The notes under the pieces: model-generated | What the model saw: only the letters and a program-made list of their open reading frames with translations | Told to the model about the DNA's origin: nothing | Databases searched by the model: none | Shown: one piece after another, positions 7,573-16,682 of the stretch | Numbering within the stretch: position 1 is the first letter of the stretch | How the letters are laid out: each line of letters starts with the position of its first letter | Translations under genes and position numbers: made by a program | Origin: Candidatus Aminicenantota bacterium | GTDB taxonomy: Bacteria > Acidobacteriota > Aminicenantia > Aminicenantales > Aminicenantaceae | DNA: 58,503 nt | NCBI GenBank assembly: GCA_030603565.1 | Contig: JAUVXM010000009.1 | Coordinates: 1 to 58,503, forward strand | Reading direction: 5' to 3'

Positions 7573-10176
7573 TCAACTCAACTCCTGCATTAAAGTTGAT
7601 TTCCAGGCCTTATATCGCTCATCTTTAATTGCCTGAAAAAACTCGGTAATATCTTCCGGTGATAAAAAGTAAAAATAATATATCCAGTCGATTTTACTCT
7701 CTTTCAATTTCCGGTTCAAAATTTCAAAATGTTCTTTCCCATCTCTATGTTTTGCTCTGTTTTTTTGCTTTGTATCTCCATCAGCTTTAATTTCGACAAC
7801 GAGTATTTCATTTTTTGTTTGCATTTTCAGGAAGAAATCCGGATTGAAATTCTCACGTTTGACATGAGTACTGGCTTTCTCATCCGGTTTGTACGAATAG
7901 GGGAACCAGTAAAATCCCTTGTCCGGTGATTTGATAACTGAGTCAAAAAGATCAATATTATTAAATATAGATCGCATGAATCTGTATTCAGGTTCATACG
8001 ATACATAGAAAAGATTTAAAGGTGTCTTAAATTTATCTTTGTCAATTTCAATCAAATTCTCTTTAAGAAACCTGATCTCGCTTTCACTTCCCCCGTATTT
8101 TTCGACTTTTTCTTTTAATTTGGAGTAATTGTTTTTGTCTTCAATAAATTCATACAAAATGGATTGCTGCTCTTTAGGCAGAGAAGCGGGCAAATCTTTG
8201 CAATAAAAAAGATACCCATTGCTTTTTAATGAGCTTTCATTGAAAAACTGCGGAGTCATTCCATTAGTTTCTCCATCAATTTCTATTTCAATTATCGCAT
8301 CCGGCTTCATTTTCATCCTTGGCGTCTCCCTGCCGAGCTCTCTCAACATCGGGCCAAACGCTTGTTTTGCTTTGGACAGGTTTTCTCTGCTTACAAAAGA
8401 TGGATCATACCCATCTTTTTCAAGGCTACCGACAATAAACTCCTTAATTTTTGAGATAGGCCAATTCTTGGATACTCTGACATCCTTATCTTTTAAGAAG
8501 AGTTTGATCTCCCGCACAGCCTGCTCTACCGGAACAATATTTTTCATCTCAACAGTAAAACGGAAAGAGCCGCTTTCAGAATACAAGCTCGTCTCTTCCC
8601 ATTCTCTGCTTTGGGGAGAAAACTGCACTTTATCCGGTTCTTTAGCAGGCTTTTTCTTGCTTTCAGTTGTGTCCTGTACAGAAGAATATTCTAAATTGTA
8701 CAAAGGGAACAAAAAGCCTGCTTTGTTTTCATCGTAACCCCAACTAAGGCGGTTTTCAATTTCAAGAACATCGTTGTATAAATTGATAATATTTGCTGTC
8801 CATTTTTCATGATTATTGATCTTTACAAAAACCGGATCAGATAATCCATCAGGAATACGAAGACCGCGGCCTAAAACCTGTGATATTAACAGTTTTGAAT
8901 TAAATGCCCTCTGTTCATGCGGCACAATCTGAAAAACATTTTTAACATCCCAACCTTCAGTAAGCATACTGACCGATACAATCCACTCGACCGGATTATC
9001 AGGCTCATCAACCGTTTTTAAAAGAGATAAATTTTCTTTGCGTGTTTTTTCCGGCTGCTCAAGTATGGACTCGACAACGGCCTTTTCATTCTTGTTTGAC
9101 GGAATGCCGGATGTCACCCAAATAACTTTTTTAGCAGCTTGTTCATAAGAAATAGATTCTTTATCCGCTATATATTTGACAAGATCATTCCACACCTCAA
9201 TACACGTGACGATTTTATCGGTAATAACAATTGTGGTCGGCTTCAATTTTCCAGCATAGCTCAGCTGATTTTTGAGATGGTTTTGATAAGTCTCATCAAA
9301 ACCCTTTTCTTTTGTGGACTCTTCCTCAACCTTGTAATCTATCTTTTTTACAATACCGTCTTCCATTGCCTGTTTAATACCGTATCTGTAGATGATATCA
9401 TGGAAATATTCATCGCCGATATACGGTGTGCCTGATAATCCAAGCAGATATTGAAATGCATATTCCTCATTTGTGATAAATCCAAACCATTTTTTTACAG
9501 AGGCGTCAGCTTCACTGTAAATATGGTGGGCCTCGTCGCTTATAACCAGCGTCCGTTCCCCCTTGCCTTTAAAACTGTCTTTAATAGATGAACCTGTCCT
9601 CTGATATGCTGCATGGATATTCTCAACACAGATGTCGCCGTTTAGAATCGGATCATTAGCGCTTTTAATGGCAGGCGAAGGATAATCCGCTTCAAGTTCT
9701 TCAAGAATTTTTGTTAATACGGCATCACCACTGAACCGATCGAATTTCTTCTTTAGTTCTTCTTCAATCGTTAAGGATGGGCACAAAACAAGAACCTTGT
9801 CCACCAATCCTTCAGCCAGCATGATCTGAGCAACCCCATAAATTACCCAGCTTTTACCGGTACCTGTGGCAAGGTCAATAGTGTAGGATTTCTTGTCTTT
9901 TATGCGCACATGCTCAAGATATTCTTTTAAATCCCTGTATTTGTTTTGAAGCTTTTCACTGCTGTTGAAAGTGTAAATAGCAGCCTGTTCGGTATTGGCG
10001 AATTTATCGGTAATAAAAAAGTGTATAGCCTTTCGTATAGCCTCGCGAACATGCTCAAAATCGGCGGTTGTCAGGGCTTCAAGAAAGGCGTCATATTTAT
10101 TGACAATAGACATCACTTTTTGTGAGTAGTCGTCAATCTTAAGAATAAAATCACTGTTTTTATACTCAATGCTCAT
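7573..10176 (-). CDS. Type III restriction enzyme Res subunit (DEAD-box helicase-nuclease)
   Basis: An 867-residue SF2 helicase-nuclease of the type III restriction Res group. Motif I is DLATGTGKSWV (about residues 101-111), motif II ISDEAHH, motif III LGLSGTPYI, and motif VI LISQVLGRGLRIPDG. A PD-(D/E)XK-type nuclease is suggested near the C-terminus by NFNPDFF followed by ILVVEIKADG. Such subunits cut DNA when paired with a Mod methylase. The adjacent upstream gene overlaps by 4 bp and is only the C-terminal part of such a methylase, so the system as seen is probably inactive or orphaned. Confidence 0.88.
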   Translation of the reverse strand: MSIEYKNSDFILKIDDYSQKVMSIVNKYDAFLEALTTADFEHVREAIRKAIHFFITDKFANTEQAAIYTFNSSEKLQNKYRDLKEYLEHVRIKDKKSYTIDLATGTGKSWVIYGVAQIMLAEGLVDKVLVLCPSLTIEEELKKKFDRFSGDAVLTKILEELEADYPSPAIKSANDPILNGDICVENIHAAYQRTGSSIKDSFKGKGERTLVISDEAHHIYSEADASVKKWFGFITNEEYAFQYLLGLSGTPYIGDEYFHDIIYRYGIKQAMEDGIVKKIDYKVEEESTKEKGFDETYQNHLKNQLSYAGKLKPTTIVITDKIVTCIEVWNDLVKYIADKESISYEQAAKKVIWVTSGIPSNKNEKAVVESILEQPEKTRKENLSLLKTVDEPDNPVEWIVSVSMLTEGWDVKNVFQIVPHEQRAFNSKLLISQVLGRGLRIPDGLSDPVFVKINNHEKWTANIINLYNDVLEIENRLSWGYDENKAGFLFPLYNLEYSSVQDTTESKKKPAKEPDKVQFSPQSREWEETSLYSESGSFRFTVEMKNIVPVEQAVREIKLFLKDKDVRVSKNWPISKIKEFIVGSLEKDGYDPSFVSRENLSKAKQAFGPMLRELGRETPRMKMKPDAIIEIEIDGETNGMTPQFFNESSLKSNGYLFYCKDLPASLPKEQQSILYEFIEDKNNYSKLKEKVEKYGGSESEIRFLKENLIEIDKDKFKTPLNLFYVSYEPEYRFMRSIFNNIDLFDSVIKSPDKGFYWFPYSYKPDEKASTHVKRENFNPDFFLKMQTKNEILVVEIKADGDTKQKNRAKHRDGKEHFEILNRKLKESKIDWIYYFYFLSPEDITEFFQAIKDERYKAWKSTLMQELS

Positions 10177-11066
10177 TTGAAGTCCTTTTCCGTTTTAACA
10201 ACTTTCAGTTCGTTCCCATATTTATCAATAAATATCACCATCATCTTCCTGCTAGTGAAATCATCTTCTTGTATGCGAATAACTGCCCGGTCCCTGTCTT
10301 CATTCAGGATGTCATTTGCCCAGAAGACCTTATCGAGGTTGAAATAGTCATCATTGTAATCCGTATCCACAAGAACCATGGAAAGGGTATCAAAATTTTT
10401 AAAATCTTCAGGATCGTAAACAAGTGTGTTTGATTTGAAACTTGATATTTCAATGGAAAAATCCTTTTTACCGGCATTAAACAGGTTTTGCTCTACCGGT
10501 TTTCTACGGTGATAGGATACTTTTACTTGCGGCTGTGAAATAAAATCAAAACCAACCGCGTCTATCACTTCATTGATATCCGTTTCGCTCACCGGCTGTT
10601 TAATGCTGCCCGGTTCCCCCTTTTCAATCAAGGCTTTGAGAACAGATAAAGGGACTTTCAAAAGAACATATGTTGTATTATCGAGCTCGATTTCATCCTC
10701 CATGAAACCCATAGCCGTAATCGGCGCGATAACGTAAAACTTGCCGCCTGCCCTGCCACCGAGAACAGTATGCAGGGTTTTGATATACTCCCGGTCTAGC
10801 AAAAGCTTTTTCTGATTCGGATAGTCCCAGATAAAAGCTGAATGTACGCCGATAAACCCGTCAGCCTCAAAACCGTATATTTTATGCTTATCTGTCCTTA
10901 CGCCAAAAAGCTGCCCCACAAAAGGTTTATATTGCTCCCAGTCCAGATCGAGGATTGCTTTCGCATCATACACACCTGCGCTGAACAGGGTAAATTCTTT
11001 GGCTTTCAGCGCTTTTTCTTTTTCGGCTTTTTCTTTAGGCTGAATAAAAGAGATGAGAAAACGAAC
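10173..11066 (-). pseudogene. C-terminal fragment of type III (adenine-specific) DNA methyltransferase Mod
   Basis: The frame is open from 11066 (a stop codon lies just upstream) to 10173 and matches only the C-terminal part of type III Mod methylases: EFTLFSAGVYDAKAILDLDW, FYVIAPITAMGFMEDEIE, EVIDAVGFDFISQPQVKV and the terminal VIFIDKYGNELKVVKTEKDFK. No FxGxG SAM-binding or DPPY catalytic motif is present. The first ATG is at 10973, giving 266 residues, but no good ribosome site is visible. It overlaps res by 4 bp, as in intact mod-res operons. Sequence upstream to 11300 shows no further methylase parts, so a large 5' deletion is inferred. Confidence 0.72.
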
Positions 11067-11227
11067 TTACATGAGCTGTAAGGCCTGTATACAGGTAAGT
11101 CCCTGCAAAAGCCAAGAAATTACCCGTGTCCAGGCTAGCTCCTGAAACTATGATTCCAGTTTAATAATCTGTTGTAATGGAGGTGAGGGAAAATTATTAG
11201 CCTCTGCCTAATAAATTTGCATAAATA

Positions 11228-11296
11228 TTACATATAATGTAATAAAATTGCTTGTAAAAATCAATTAAAGGTGTATATTTATTACATATAGTGTAA
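11228..11296 (+). promoter_or_regulatory. Paired palindromic operator upstream of the AbiEi gene
   Basis: TTACATATAATGTAA (11228-11242) and TTACATATAGTGTAA (11282-11296) are near-identical palindromes spaced 54 bp start to start. The second ends 12 bp before the AbiEi start codon. AbiEi-type antitoxins are known to repress their own operons by binding inverted repeats, so these are likely its operator. The binding itself is inferred. Confidence 0.6.
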
Positions 11297-11308
11297 GGAA
11301 TGTGTATT

Positions 11309-11920
11309 ATGAACAACATGAAAAAACAAAAACTATTTGAAATTGCCTCACTCCAACAGGGTTATTTTACCGCAAAACAAGCTATTCGTTCTGGGTTTTC
11401 CTATAGAATGCATACCCATTATAAACAAAACGGTGAATGGCTTGAAATTGATAGAGGTATTTTCCGCCTGGCACAATTTCCGAATTCCCCAGATGAGGAT
11501 TATGTCAGATGGTCTCTTTGGAGCAAAGATCGTGATGGCCAACCACAAGCTGTCATTTCCCATGAGTCAGCACTAAGCATTCACGAGCTCAGTGATATTA
11601 TGCCCTCAAAAATTCATTTTACGGTTCCTCCGGGTTTTAGGAAAAAGGCACCAAAAGGATGCTTTATTCACAGGGGGAGAATTTCGAATGATGGAAAAGA
11701 GCAAAGAGAAGGTTTCTTTGTTACGAATCCTCTTCGTACAATAATTGATTCTGCCGAGTCAAATCTCAGTATTTATTATCTTGAACAGGCCATACAACAA
11801 GCTTGCGATAGAGGAATGCTTCAGATTATTGATATTGTGAGTGCTGAAATGTCAGAAAAAGCAAAAGAAAAAATAATGATAGTTTTTAAAATGATGAAAA
11901 ATAGAAGCGAGAAAACCTAA
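11309..11920 (+). CDS. AbiEi-type antitoxin / transcriptional regulator of a type IV TA system
   Basis: A 203-residue protein with the AbiEi layout. There is an N-terminal winged helix (FEIASLQQGYFTAKQAIRSGFSYRMHTHYKQNGEWLEIDRGIFRL), then the conserved SHESALSIHELSDIMPSKIHFTVPPGFRKK core and a TNPLRTIIDSAES segment. The ATG at 11309 is chosen because AGGA at 11296-11299 is correctly spaced; the ATG at 11300 is too close. It overlaps the toxin remnant at its stop (ATGA-type junction). As antitoxin it would counter a nucleotidyltransferase toxin, here broken. Confidence 0.82.
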   Translation: MNNMKKQKLFEIASLQQGYFTAKQAIRSGFSYRMHTHYKQNGEWLEIDRGIFRLAQFPNSPDEDYVRWSLWSKDRDGQPQAVISHESALSIHELSDIMPSKIHFTVPPGFRKKAPKGCFIHRGRISNDGKEQREGFFVTNPLRTIIDSAESNLSIYYLEQAIQQACDRGMLQIIDIVSAEMSEKAKEKIMIVFKMMKNRSEKT

Positions 11921-12105
11921 TGACAGCTGATTTCAAAAAATATGATAATGCGGTTGCTTTCAGGCGGGCGCTTGAGGATAGGCTCAAAAATATTGCTCGA
12001 GAACAGTCAATCCCTTTAGATCGCTTACGAAGAATAGTTACATTTGACCGCTTTCTAGCGAGATTATTTGGATCAAATTTGCTTATAAAAAAAATATCGG
12101 CATGA
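11920..12105 (+). pseudogene. N-terminal remnant of AbiEii nucleotidyltransferase toxin
   Basis: A 61-residue frame starting in the stop of AbiEi. Residues 1-50 (AFRRALEDRLKNIAREQSIPLDRLRRIVTFDRFLARLF) match the start of AbiEii/AbiGii toxins, which normally run to about 300 residues. The GG-x-(n)-DxD catalytic region is absent. The frame ends within the 3' end of the oppositely oriented DUF4143 gene, with a 23-bp overlap. This suggests that insertion of, or recombination with, the DUF4143 gene removed the rest. Confidence 0.75.
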
Positions 12106-13330
12106 AAGAAATATCTCTTTGGCTGTCCATAGAGGAATAATTTTCAGAAGCTACTATTGTTCGGTGGGGAGAATATTTTCCCATAAAACTTAGCAGAGAC
12201 CTTCCAGCTTGGTTAGAGAAAAGAGTGGACTTGATTTCTATAGCTTTGAGCTTCCCTTCAGATTCAAAAACAAAATCCACCTCTGCTTTAGATTTTGTTC
12301 TCCAATAATGAAGGTCAAAGCCCTCTTTTATTAATTGGCCGGCGGCATAGTTTTCATTAAGGCTTCCTCTGTCGGCTCGGTTTTTTAACTCCTGGAAATT
12401 TTTAGTAACAGTATTCATGAAGCCATTGTCGATAAAGAAAATCTTGGGAGTTTTTGCAATTTCTATTCTTTTATTTGTGTAATAGGGAGGAATTTTTTTA
12501 ATCACAAATGTTTTTTCCAAAATACTTATATGTTTCATAAGATTGCTGTAATTAAGGGACGTCAGTTGTCCGAGTTCTTTATAACTGACAAGAGATCCTG
12601 CTTGGAGTGCAAGTGCTTTTATGAGTTTGCGAAGCTCTTCTTCCGAACCCAATTGTAATATATCCCTTATTTCTCTGAGAAAATAAGTGTTGTATATGTT
12701 TTCTAATACAGTAATTTTATCTTCCCTGGTTTCAGACAATATAACTCTGGGATATCCACCGAATACAGCATATTCCTGATAATACTCCAATAGTTTTTTT
12801 AAGATGGGTTTATTATATACAGGAAAAGATTTGCTTTTTCCAGAAAGGTAGAGACGTGATTTTTTTTTGATTTCAGAGTAAATATTTCTAAACAATTTAA
12901 AGTTACGGTATCTAAGGTATTCGCTGAAATTAAAAGGATAGAGATAAAATATAAAGATGCGGCCTACTAAAAAACTAACTGCTTGTAGGGTTAGATCAAG
13001 GACTGAAGACCCGGAAATCAATATTTTTATCTTATAGGTGTCATAGAGAAACTTTAATTTTTGCCCCCCGGCCCGGGCATATTGGAATTCATCAATAAAA
13101 AGATAATCAGCATCTTTTGCATAAAGTTTGTAGAAAGATTTTATGTCATTATTGAACAACTCCAATGCATCTCTGTCTTCAAAATCAATGTAAACAGCAT
13201 TTTTTTGGGTTTTATAAATCTCTTTTAAAATAGTTGTTTTTCCGCACTGCCTTGCCCCTACAATAGCCAGGATCTCCGGCTTGGAAAGATAGCGTCTGAT
13301 TTTCTCTTCTAAATCCCGTTGTATGTACAT
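12083..13330 (-). CDS. AAA_14 / DUF4143 family ATPase
   Basis: A 415-residue member of the widespread AAA_14-DUF4143 ATPases of unknown role. Walker A is AIVGARQCGKTT (about residues 21-32), Walker B is DYLFIDEFQY, and sensor ILISGSS follows. The C-terminal DUF4143 part contains LTSLNYSNLMKHISILEKTFVIKKIPPYY and the nuclease-like KAEVDFVFESEGKLKAIEIKS. It is one of three such ATPases in the window (others at 31256 and 57157), which differ too much to be recent copies. Its 3' end truncates an AbiEii toxin gene. Confidence 0.88.
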   Translation of the reverse strand: MYIQRDLEEKIRRYLSKPEILAIVGARQCGKTTILKEIYKTQKNAVYIDFEDRDALELFNNDIKSFYKLYAKDADYLFIDEFQYARAGGQKLKFLYDTYKIKILISGSSVLDLTLQAVSFLVGRIFIFYLYPFNFSEYLRYRNFKLFRNIYSEIKKKSRLYLSGKSKSFPVYNKPILKKLLEYYQEYAVFGGYPRVILSETREDKITVLENIYNTYFLREIRDILQLGSEEELRKLIKALALQAGSLVSYKELGQLTSLNYSNLMKHISILEKTFVIKKIPPYYTNKRIEIAKTPKIFFIDNGFMNTVTKNFQELKNRADRGSLNENYAAGQLIKEGFDLHYWRTKSKAEVDFVFESEGKLKAIEIKSTLFSNQAGRSLLSFMGKYSPHRTIVASENYSSMDSQRDISFMPIFFL

Positions 13331-13429
13331 GTATGATGTCTTTAGCAGGGTGATTATTCCCTCGAGCTAAATAATAGCAGGGTTATTGTTAAATGTCAAG
13401 AAGAAAAAAAAGTTAAATAAAAGATTTGA

Positions 13430-13723
13430 TTAAGTTTTATCTATTGCTCTAAGCTTTGATTGTATTGAGGCTTCCTTATCCAGTCTGTGGTCGACCTGCA
13501 GGTCGATGTGAATGCGTTTGGCTCCCATGTTTACAAGTTTCTTTTCTGCTTTTTCTATGACTTTGAACAGGGTTGCCAGATCAGGAGCTTCGATAGTAGT
13601 AGACATACCGCCGGTCGAAGTTTTTAATCCTGAGTTTTCTATGACTTTGATGACTTCTTTAACATACCTGCTTACAGAGGCACCCTCGCTTGTGGGAAAA
13701 ATGGCTGTTGATGCAATGATCAT
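13430..13723 (-). CDS. MTH1187-family thiamine-binding protein
   Basis: A 97-residue ferredoxin-fold protein of the MTH1187/YkoF-like family (MIIASTAIFPTSEGASVSRYVKEVIKVIENSGLK and TTIEAPDLATLFKVIEKAEKKLVNMGAKRIHIDLQVDHR). The family binds thiamine or related pyrimidine compounds. It follows the Rrf2 regulator by 9 bp, so they form a two-gene operon. A thiamine link would suit the TPP-dependent IorA encoded next door, but this is inference. Confidence 0.86.
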   Translation of the reverse strand: MIIASTAIFPTSEGASVSRYVKEVIKVIENSGLKTSTGGMSTTIEAPDLATLFKVIEKAEKKLVNMGAKRIHIDLQVDHRLDKEASIQSKLRAIDKT

Positions 13724-13732
13724 TTCTTTCTC

Positions 13733-14152
13733 CTAGTTCACTGAGTTCTCAAGTATATCCTGTAGAGAGATATTTTCGAAGTAATCTTTTAGCATTAAAC
13801 TTGCTTTCTCCCATATATTATGAGGAATACATGTATGGATATTTTCACAGAAATCTTTGTCTTCCACACACTCAACCAGGCAACAGCTTCCTTCCAGAGC
13901 ATGCAGGATCTCACTTAATTTGATCTCAGCCGGATCCCGGGCAAGTCTATAACCGCCTCCTGCACCTCTTATGCTTTTAACCAGCTTGTTGATTTTTAAA
14001 GGGATAATAATTTGCTCCAGGTAACGGATGGATATATCTTCCTCCTGGGAGACATTTTTTAGGACAATTGGGTTCTTGCTCTTTTTATGATGCTGAGCCA
14101 GATTAAGCATTAAGCGGGTGCCGTAACGTCCTTTAGTTGATAATCTAATCAT
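13733..14152 (-). CDS. Rrf2-family iron-sulfur-type transcriptional regulator
   Basis: A 139-residue Rrf2/IscR-type regulator. The winged helix opens with MIRLSTKGRYGTRLMLNLAQHH, the recognition helix is EEDISIRYLEQIIIPLK, and GAGGGYRLARDPAEIKLSEILHALEG is the family signature. A cysteine cluster with C-x6-C-x5-C spacing around residues 96-109 could bind a [2Fe-2S] cluster as in IscR. It is the first gene of the operon with the thiamine-binding protein and is divergent from iorA. It may sense Fe-S status for either operon. Confidence 0.9.
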   Translation of the reverse strand: MIRLSTKGRYGTRLMLNLAQHHKKSKNPIVLKNVSQEEDISIRYLEQIIIPLKINKLVKSIRGAGGGYRLARDPAEIKLSEILHALEGSCCLVECVEDKDFCENIHTCIPHNIWEKASLMLKDYFENISLQDILENSVN

Positions 14153-14164
14153 TTTTTCCTCCTA

Positions 14165-14226
14165 AGCTGGGCTATTCATAAGAAATGTCGATATGTATAA
14201 TATATTTTCTCGTGAATAATCCAAGT
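14165..14226. repeat. Short palindromic element of the CCTGAATTATTCA family
   Basis: CTGGGCTATTCATAAGAAAT on the left and CTCGTGAATAATCC on the right, with ATGTCGATATGTATAAT inside, match the ends of the copies at 355 and 39646. It lies immediately upstream of the Rrf2 gene. A further partial end (ATCGACATTTTTTAGACATAGGTCA) is at 14427-14452. The whole 14153-14475 intergenic stretch therefore consists largely of repeat relics. Confidence 0.65.
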
Positions 14227-14307
14227 GATATGTCTATATTAGAATTGTAAATCAGAAAATATTTTATTTCAACATAATTTTATAGAAATTGTAAGAATAA
14301 TCAAGAT

Positions 14308-14369
14308 AGGAAAATGGGGACAGGGTACTTTTTTGTGCATCAAAAAAAGTACCCTGTCCCCATTTTCCT
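14308..14369. repeat. Perfect inverted repeat with GGGGACAGGGTACTT arms
   Basis: Arms 14308-14334 and 14343-14369 are perfect 27-bp reverse complements with an 8-bp loop. Core motif ATGGGGACAGGGTACTTTTT. It lies between the divergent Rrf2 gene and iorA. The shape matches the REP-like element at 5549 (GGGG-rich arms) and the GGGACATCAT elements at 31034 and 32821, though the sequence differs. It would form a very stable hairpin in RNA. Confidence 0.9.
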
Positions 14370-14475
14370 GGTAAGCTTGACAGTTGCAGGAGGAGATTAT
14401 ATTCTTGTTTGTTAAAAGATGTCATTCATATCGACATTTTTTAGACATAGGTCAAATTAGTAAAAGGATATTTAT

Positions 14476-16080
14476 ATGACAACTAAAATTTTACTCGGGG
14501 ATGAAGCTGTAGCTCTGGGCGCTGTTCATGCTGGGCTCGCAGTCGGCTACTCCTACCCAGGAACTCCAGCCTCGGAGGTAATGGAATATCTTATAAGGAT
14601 ATCAAAGCAGAAAACAGGATTCAGGGCTAAATGGTGTGTAAATGAAAAAGTAGCTTATGAAGAAGCCCTGGGTGTGTCTTTTTCTGGGAAAAGGACCATG
14701 GTTTCCATGAAACATGTTGGCTTGAATGTTGCTGCAGACCCATTTATGAATTCTGCTTTAACCACAATTATGGGAGGCCTGGTTGTGGTTGTAGCGGATG
14801 ACCCCGGGATGCACAGCTCCCAGAATGAACAGGACAGCCGTTACTATTCTCAGTTTGCCCATGTCATCTGTTTTGAGCCTTCTGACCATCAGGAGGCATA
14901 TGATATGACCAGACATGCTTTTGATGTCTCTGAAAAATGGAATATCCCGGTTATGATCCGTTTGGTTACGCGCCTATCTCACAGCCGTTCCAAAGTAAAA
15001 ACTCAGCCCCCCGGAAAAGAAAGTAAGCGTGAGCGCGGAAAAGACAGGGACTGGACCTTACTTCCGGTTAATGCCAGACGCAGCTTTAAAGCTCTTGTTG
15101 AAAAACAGAAAGAATTTGTGAAATTATCCGAGGAGTCTCGATTTAATTCTCTAGTCTTGAATAAAAAAAACCATTCCCTGGGGATTATCGCTTCCGGGAT
15201 CGGCTATAATTATGTAAAAGAAAATATCGAAGACAAGGCCGAGGCTCCTTCTATTTTAAAAATATCGACTTATCCCTTGCCTCAAGCCCAACTTTCCCAG
15301 CTGGTCGAACATGCAGATACAATTCTTATAATTGAAGAAGGTTATCCTTTTATTGAAAGACAGCTAAGAGGCCTGTTTGGCATTAAAGGGAAGTCTATTC
15401 AGGGAAAATTAAGCGGTCACCTTCCCTCAACCGGAGAACTTCAGCCTGATATAGTAAGGAAAGCGATGAACATGGAACCGCGCTCGCGGCAACCAAAGCC
15501 TGAAATAAAACTTGCAGGCCGTCCCCCTCAGCTTTGTAAGGGATGCCCTCATGCAGATACGGTTACAGCTTTAAATCAGGTTCTCGAGTCTTATCCGGAT
15601 GCAGTGGTTTTTAGTGATATAGGCTGCTACACTCTGTCCGCTTTGCCTCCTTATAATGCTGTGGACACCTGTGTATGTATGGGCGCTTCCGTAAGTATGG
15701 CTAAGGGAGGAGCTGAAGCAGGAGTATTTCCCTCTGTGGGAATGATAGGGGATTCAACTTTTGCCCATTCAGGCATTACTCCTTTAGTGGATGCTGCTGC
15801 GGCTAATACAAACATGACTCTTATTATTGTAGATAATGCTTCCGTTGCCATGACCGGAGGGCAGCCTTCTTTTTTATCAGGAGATAAATTACTCAGAATG
15901 ATCGAAGGTGCCGGAGTTGATAAAAAACACATCCGGGTTTTGATTCCTCTTCCCAAGAATTTAGCAGAGAATAAGGGGATTCTAAGAGAAGAGATAGAAC
16001 ACCAGGGGCTGTCTGTTATTGTTGCTTTCCGGGAATGTGTCCAGGAAGTGCGCAAGAAAAAGAAAAAAGGAGCTAAATGA
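14476..16080 (+). CDS. iorA: Indolepyruvate:ferredoxin oxidoreductase, alpha subunit (IorA), lacking the C-terminal ferredoxin domain
   Basis: TPP enzyme that oxidatively decarboxylates aryl-pyruvates to aryl-acetyl-CoA with ferredoxin as acceptor. The pyrimidine-domain signature is YSYPGTPASEVMEYL (about residues 25-39). The PP domain has LCKGCPHADTVTAL, DIGCYTLSALPPY and GDSTFAHSGITPL with the DNASVAMTGGQPS metal/TPP loop. At 534 residues it ends RECVQEVRKKKKKGAK. IorA proteins normally continue into two [4Fe-4S] CxxCxxC clusters, which are absent here. It overlaps iorB by 4 bp. AAGGA precedes the start by about 9 bp. Confidence 0.92.
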   Translation: MTTKILLGDEAVALGAVHAGLAVGYSYPGTPASEVMEYLIRISKQKTGFRAKWCVNEKVAYEEALGVSFSGKRTMVSMKHVGLNVAADPFMNSALTTIMGGLVVVVADDPGMHSSQNEQDSRYYSQFAHVICFEPSDHQEAYDMTRHAFDVSEKWNIPVMIRLVTRLSHSRSKVKTQPPGKESKRERGKDRDWTLLPVNARRSFKALVEKQKEFVKLSEESRFNSLVLNKKNHSLGIIASGIGYNYVKENIEDKAEAPSILKISTYPLPQAQLSQLVEHADTILIIEEGYPFIERQLRGLFGIKGKSIQGKLSGHLPSTGELQPDIVRKAMNMEPRSRQPKPEIKLAGRPPQLCKGCPHADTVTALNQVLESYPDAVVFSDIGCYTLSALPPYNAVDTCVCMGASVSMAKGGAEAGVFPSVGMIGDSTFAHSGITPLVDAAAANTNMTLIIVDNASVAMTGGQPSFLSGDKLLRMIEGAGVDKKHIRVLIPLPKNLAENKGILREEIEHQGLSVIVAFRECVQEVRKKKKKGAK

Positions 16081-16664
16081 TGAAGCAAGATATTATCCTA
16101 GCTGGAGTGGGGGGGCAGGGAATTTTATCAATAGCCTTTGTCCTTGATCATGCTGCGATGAAGCAGCAGGTTGATTTTAAACAGGCCGAAATCCACGGTA
16201 TGGCCCAGCGGGGAGGTGCAGTCCAGTCTCATCTCCGCTTGGCAGAAGGCCGGATTTTCAGTGACCTTATCCCTAAGGGAGAGGCTGATATGATCTTGAG
16301 TGTTGAACCCCTCGAAGCATTACGCTATGTTGATTTTTTAAACCCTGACGGGGTTATTGTGACGAGCAGCAACCCTTATATCAATATTCCGGATTATCCG
16401 GAAATTCAAGAGATCTTGGCAGCTCTTAAATCTTTAAATAACTCTATTATTATTGACACCGGAGCTTTAGCGCGGAAAGCAGGTTCTCCCCTGGCCCAGA
16501 ATATGGTCATGCTTGGGGCAGCCTCTGGCAGGCTTATCTTAAAAGAAAAGAATCTTTTAGAATATATTAAAGTTCTATTTAGAGCGCGTGGAGAAAAAAT
16601 AGTGGAAATGAACCTTAAGGCTTTTTGTTTGGGACGTGAGGCTGCGAATGGTCAAAACCTCTAA
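16077..16664 (+). CDS. iorB: Indolepyruvate:ferredoxin oxidoreductase, beta subunit (IorB)
   Basis: A 195-residue gamma-type 2-oxoacid oxidoreductase subunit, with the N-terminal DIILAGVGGQGILSIAFVLDHAA, the EIHGMAQRGGAVQSHLRL motif and ADMILSVEPLEALRYV. It forms the IorAB complex that converts indolepyruvate, phenylpyruvate and similar acids to acyl-CoA. It starts within the iorA stop (ATGA) and is followed 18 bp later by the acyl-CoA synthetase, so all three are one operon. Confidence 0.93.
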   Translation: MMKQDIILAGVGGQGILSIAFVLDHAAMKQQVDFKQAEIHGMAQRGGAVQSHLRLAEGRIFSDLIPKGEADMILSVEPLEALRYVDFLNPDGVIVTSSNPYINIPDYPEIQEILAALKSLNNSIIIDTGALARKAGSPLAQNMVMLGAASGRLILKEKNLLEYIKVLFRARGEKIVEMNLKAFCLGREAANGQNL

Positions 16665-16682
16665 TTTTTCCAGGAAAATACT

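Noticed and set aside
13490-13508. Palindrome TCGACCTGCAGGTCGA in the thiamine-binding protein gene
   Set aside because: It lies inside a conserved coding segment (DLQVDHR) with no other sign of a regulatory role.
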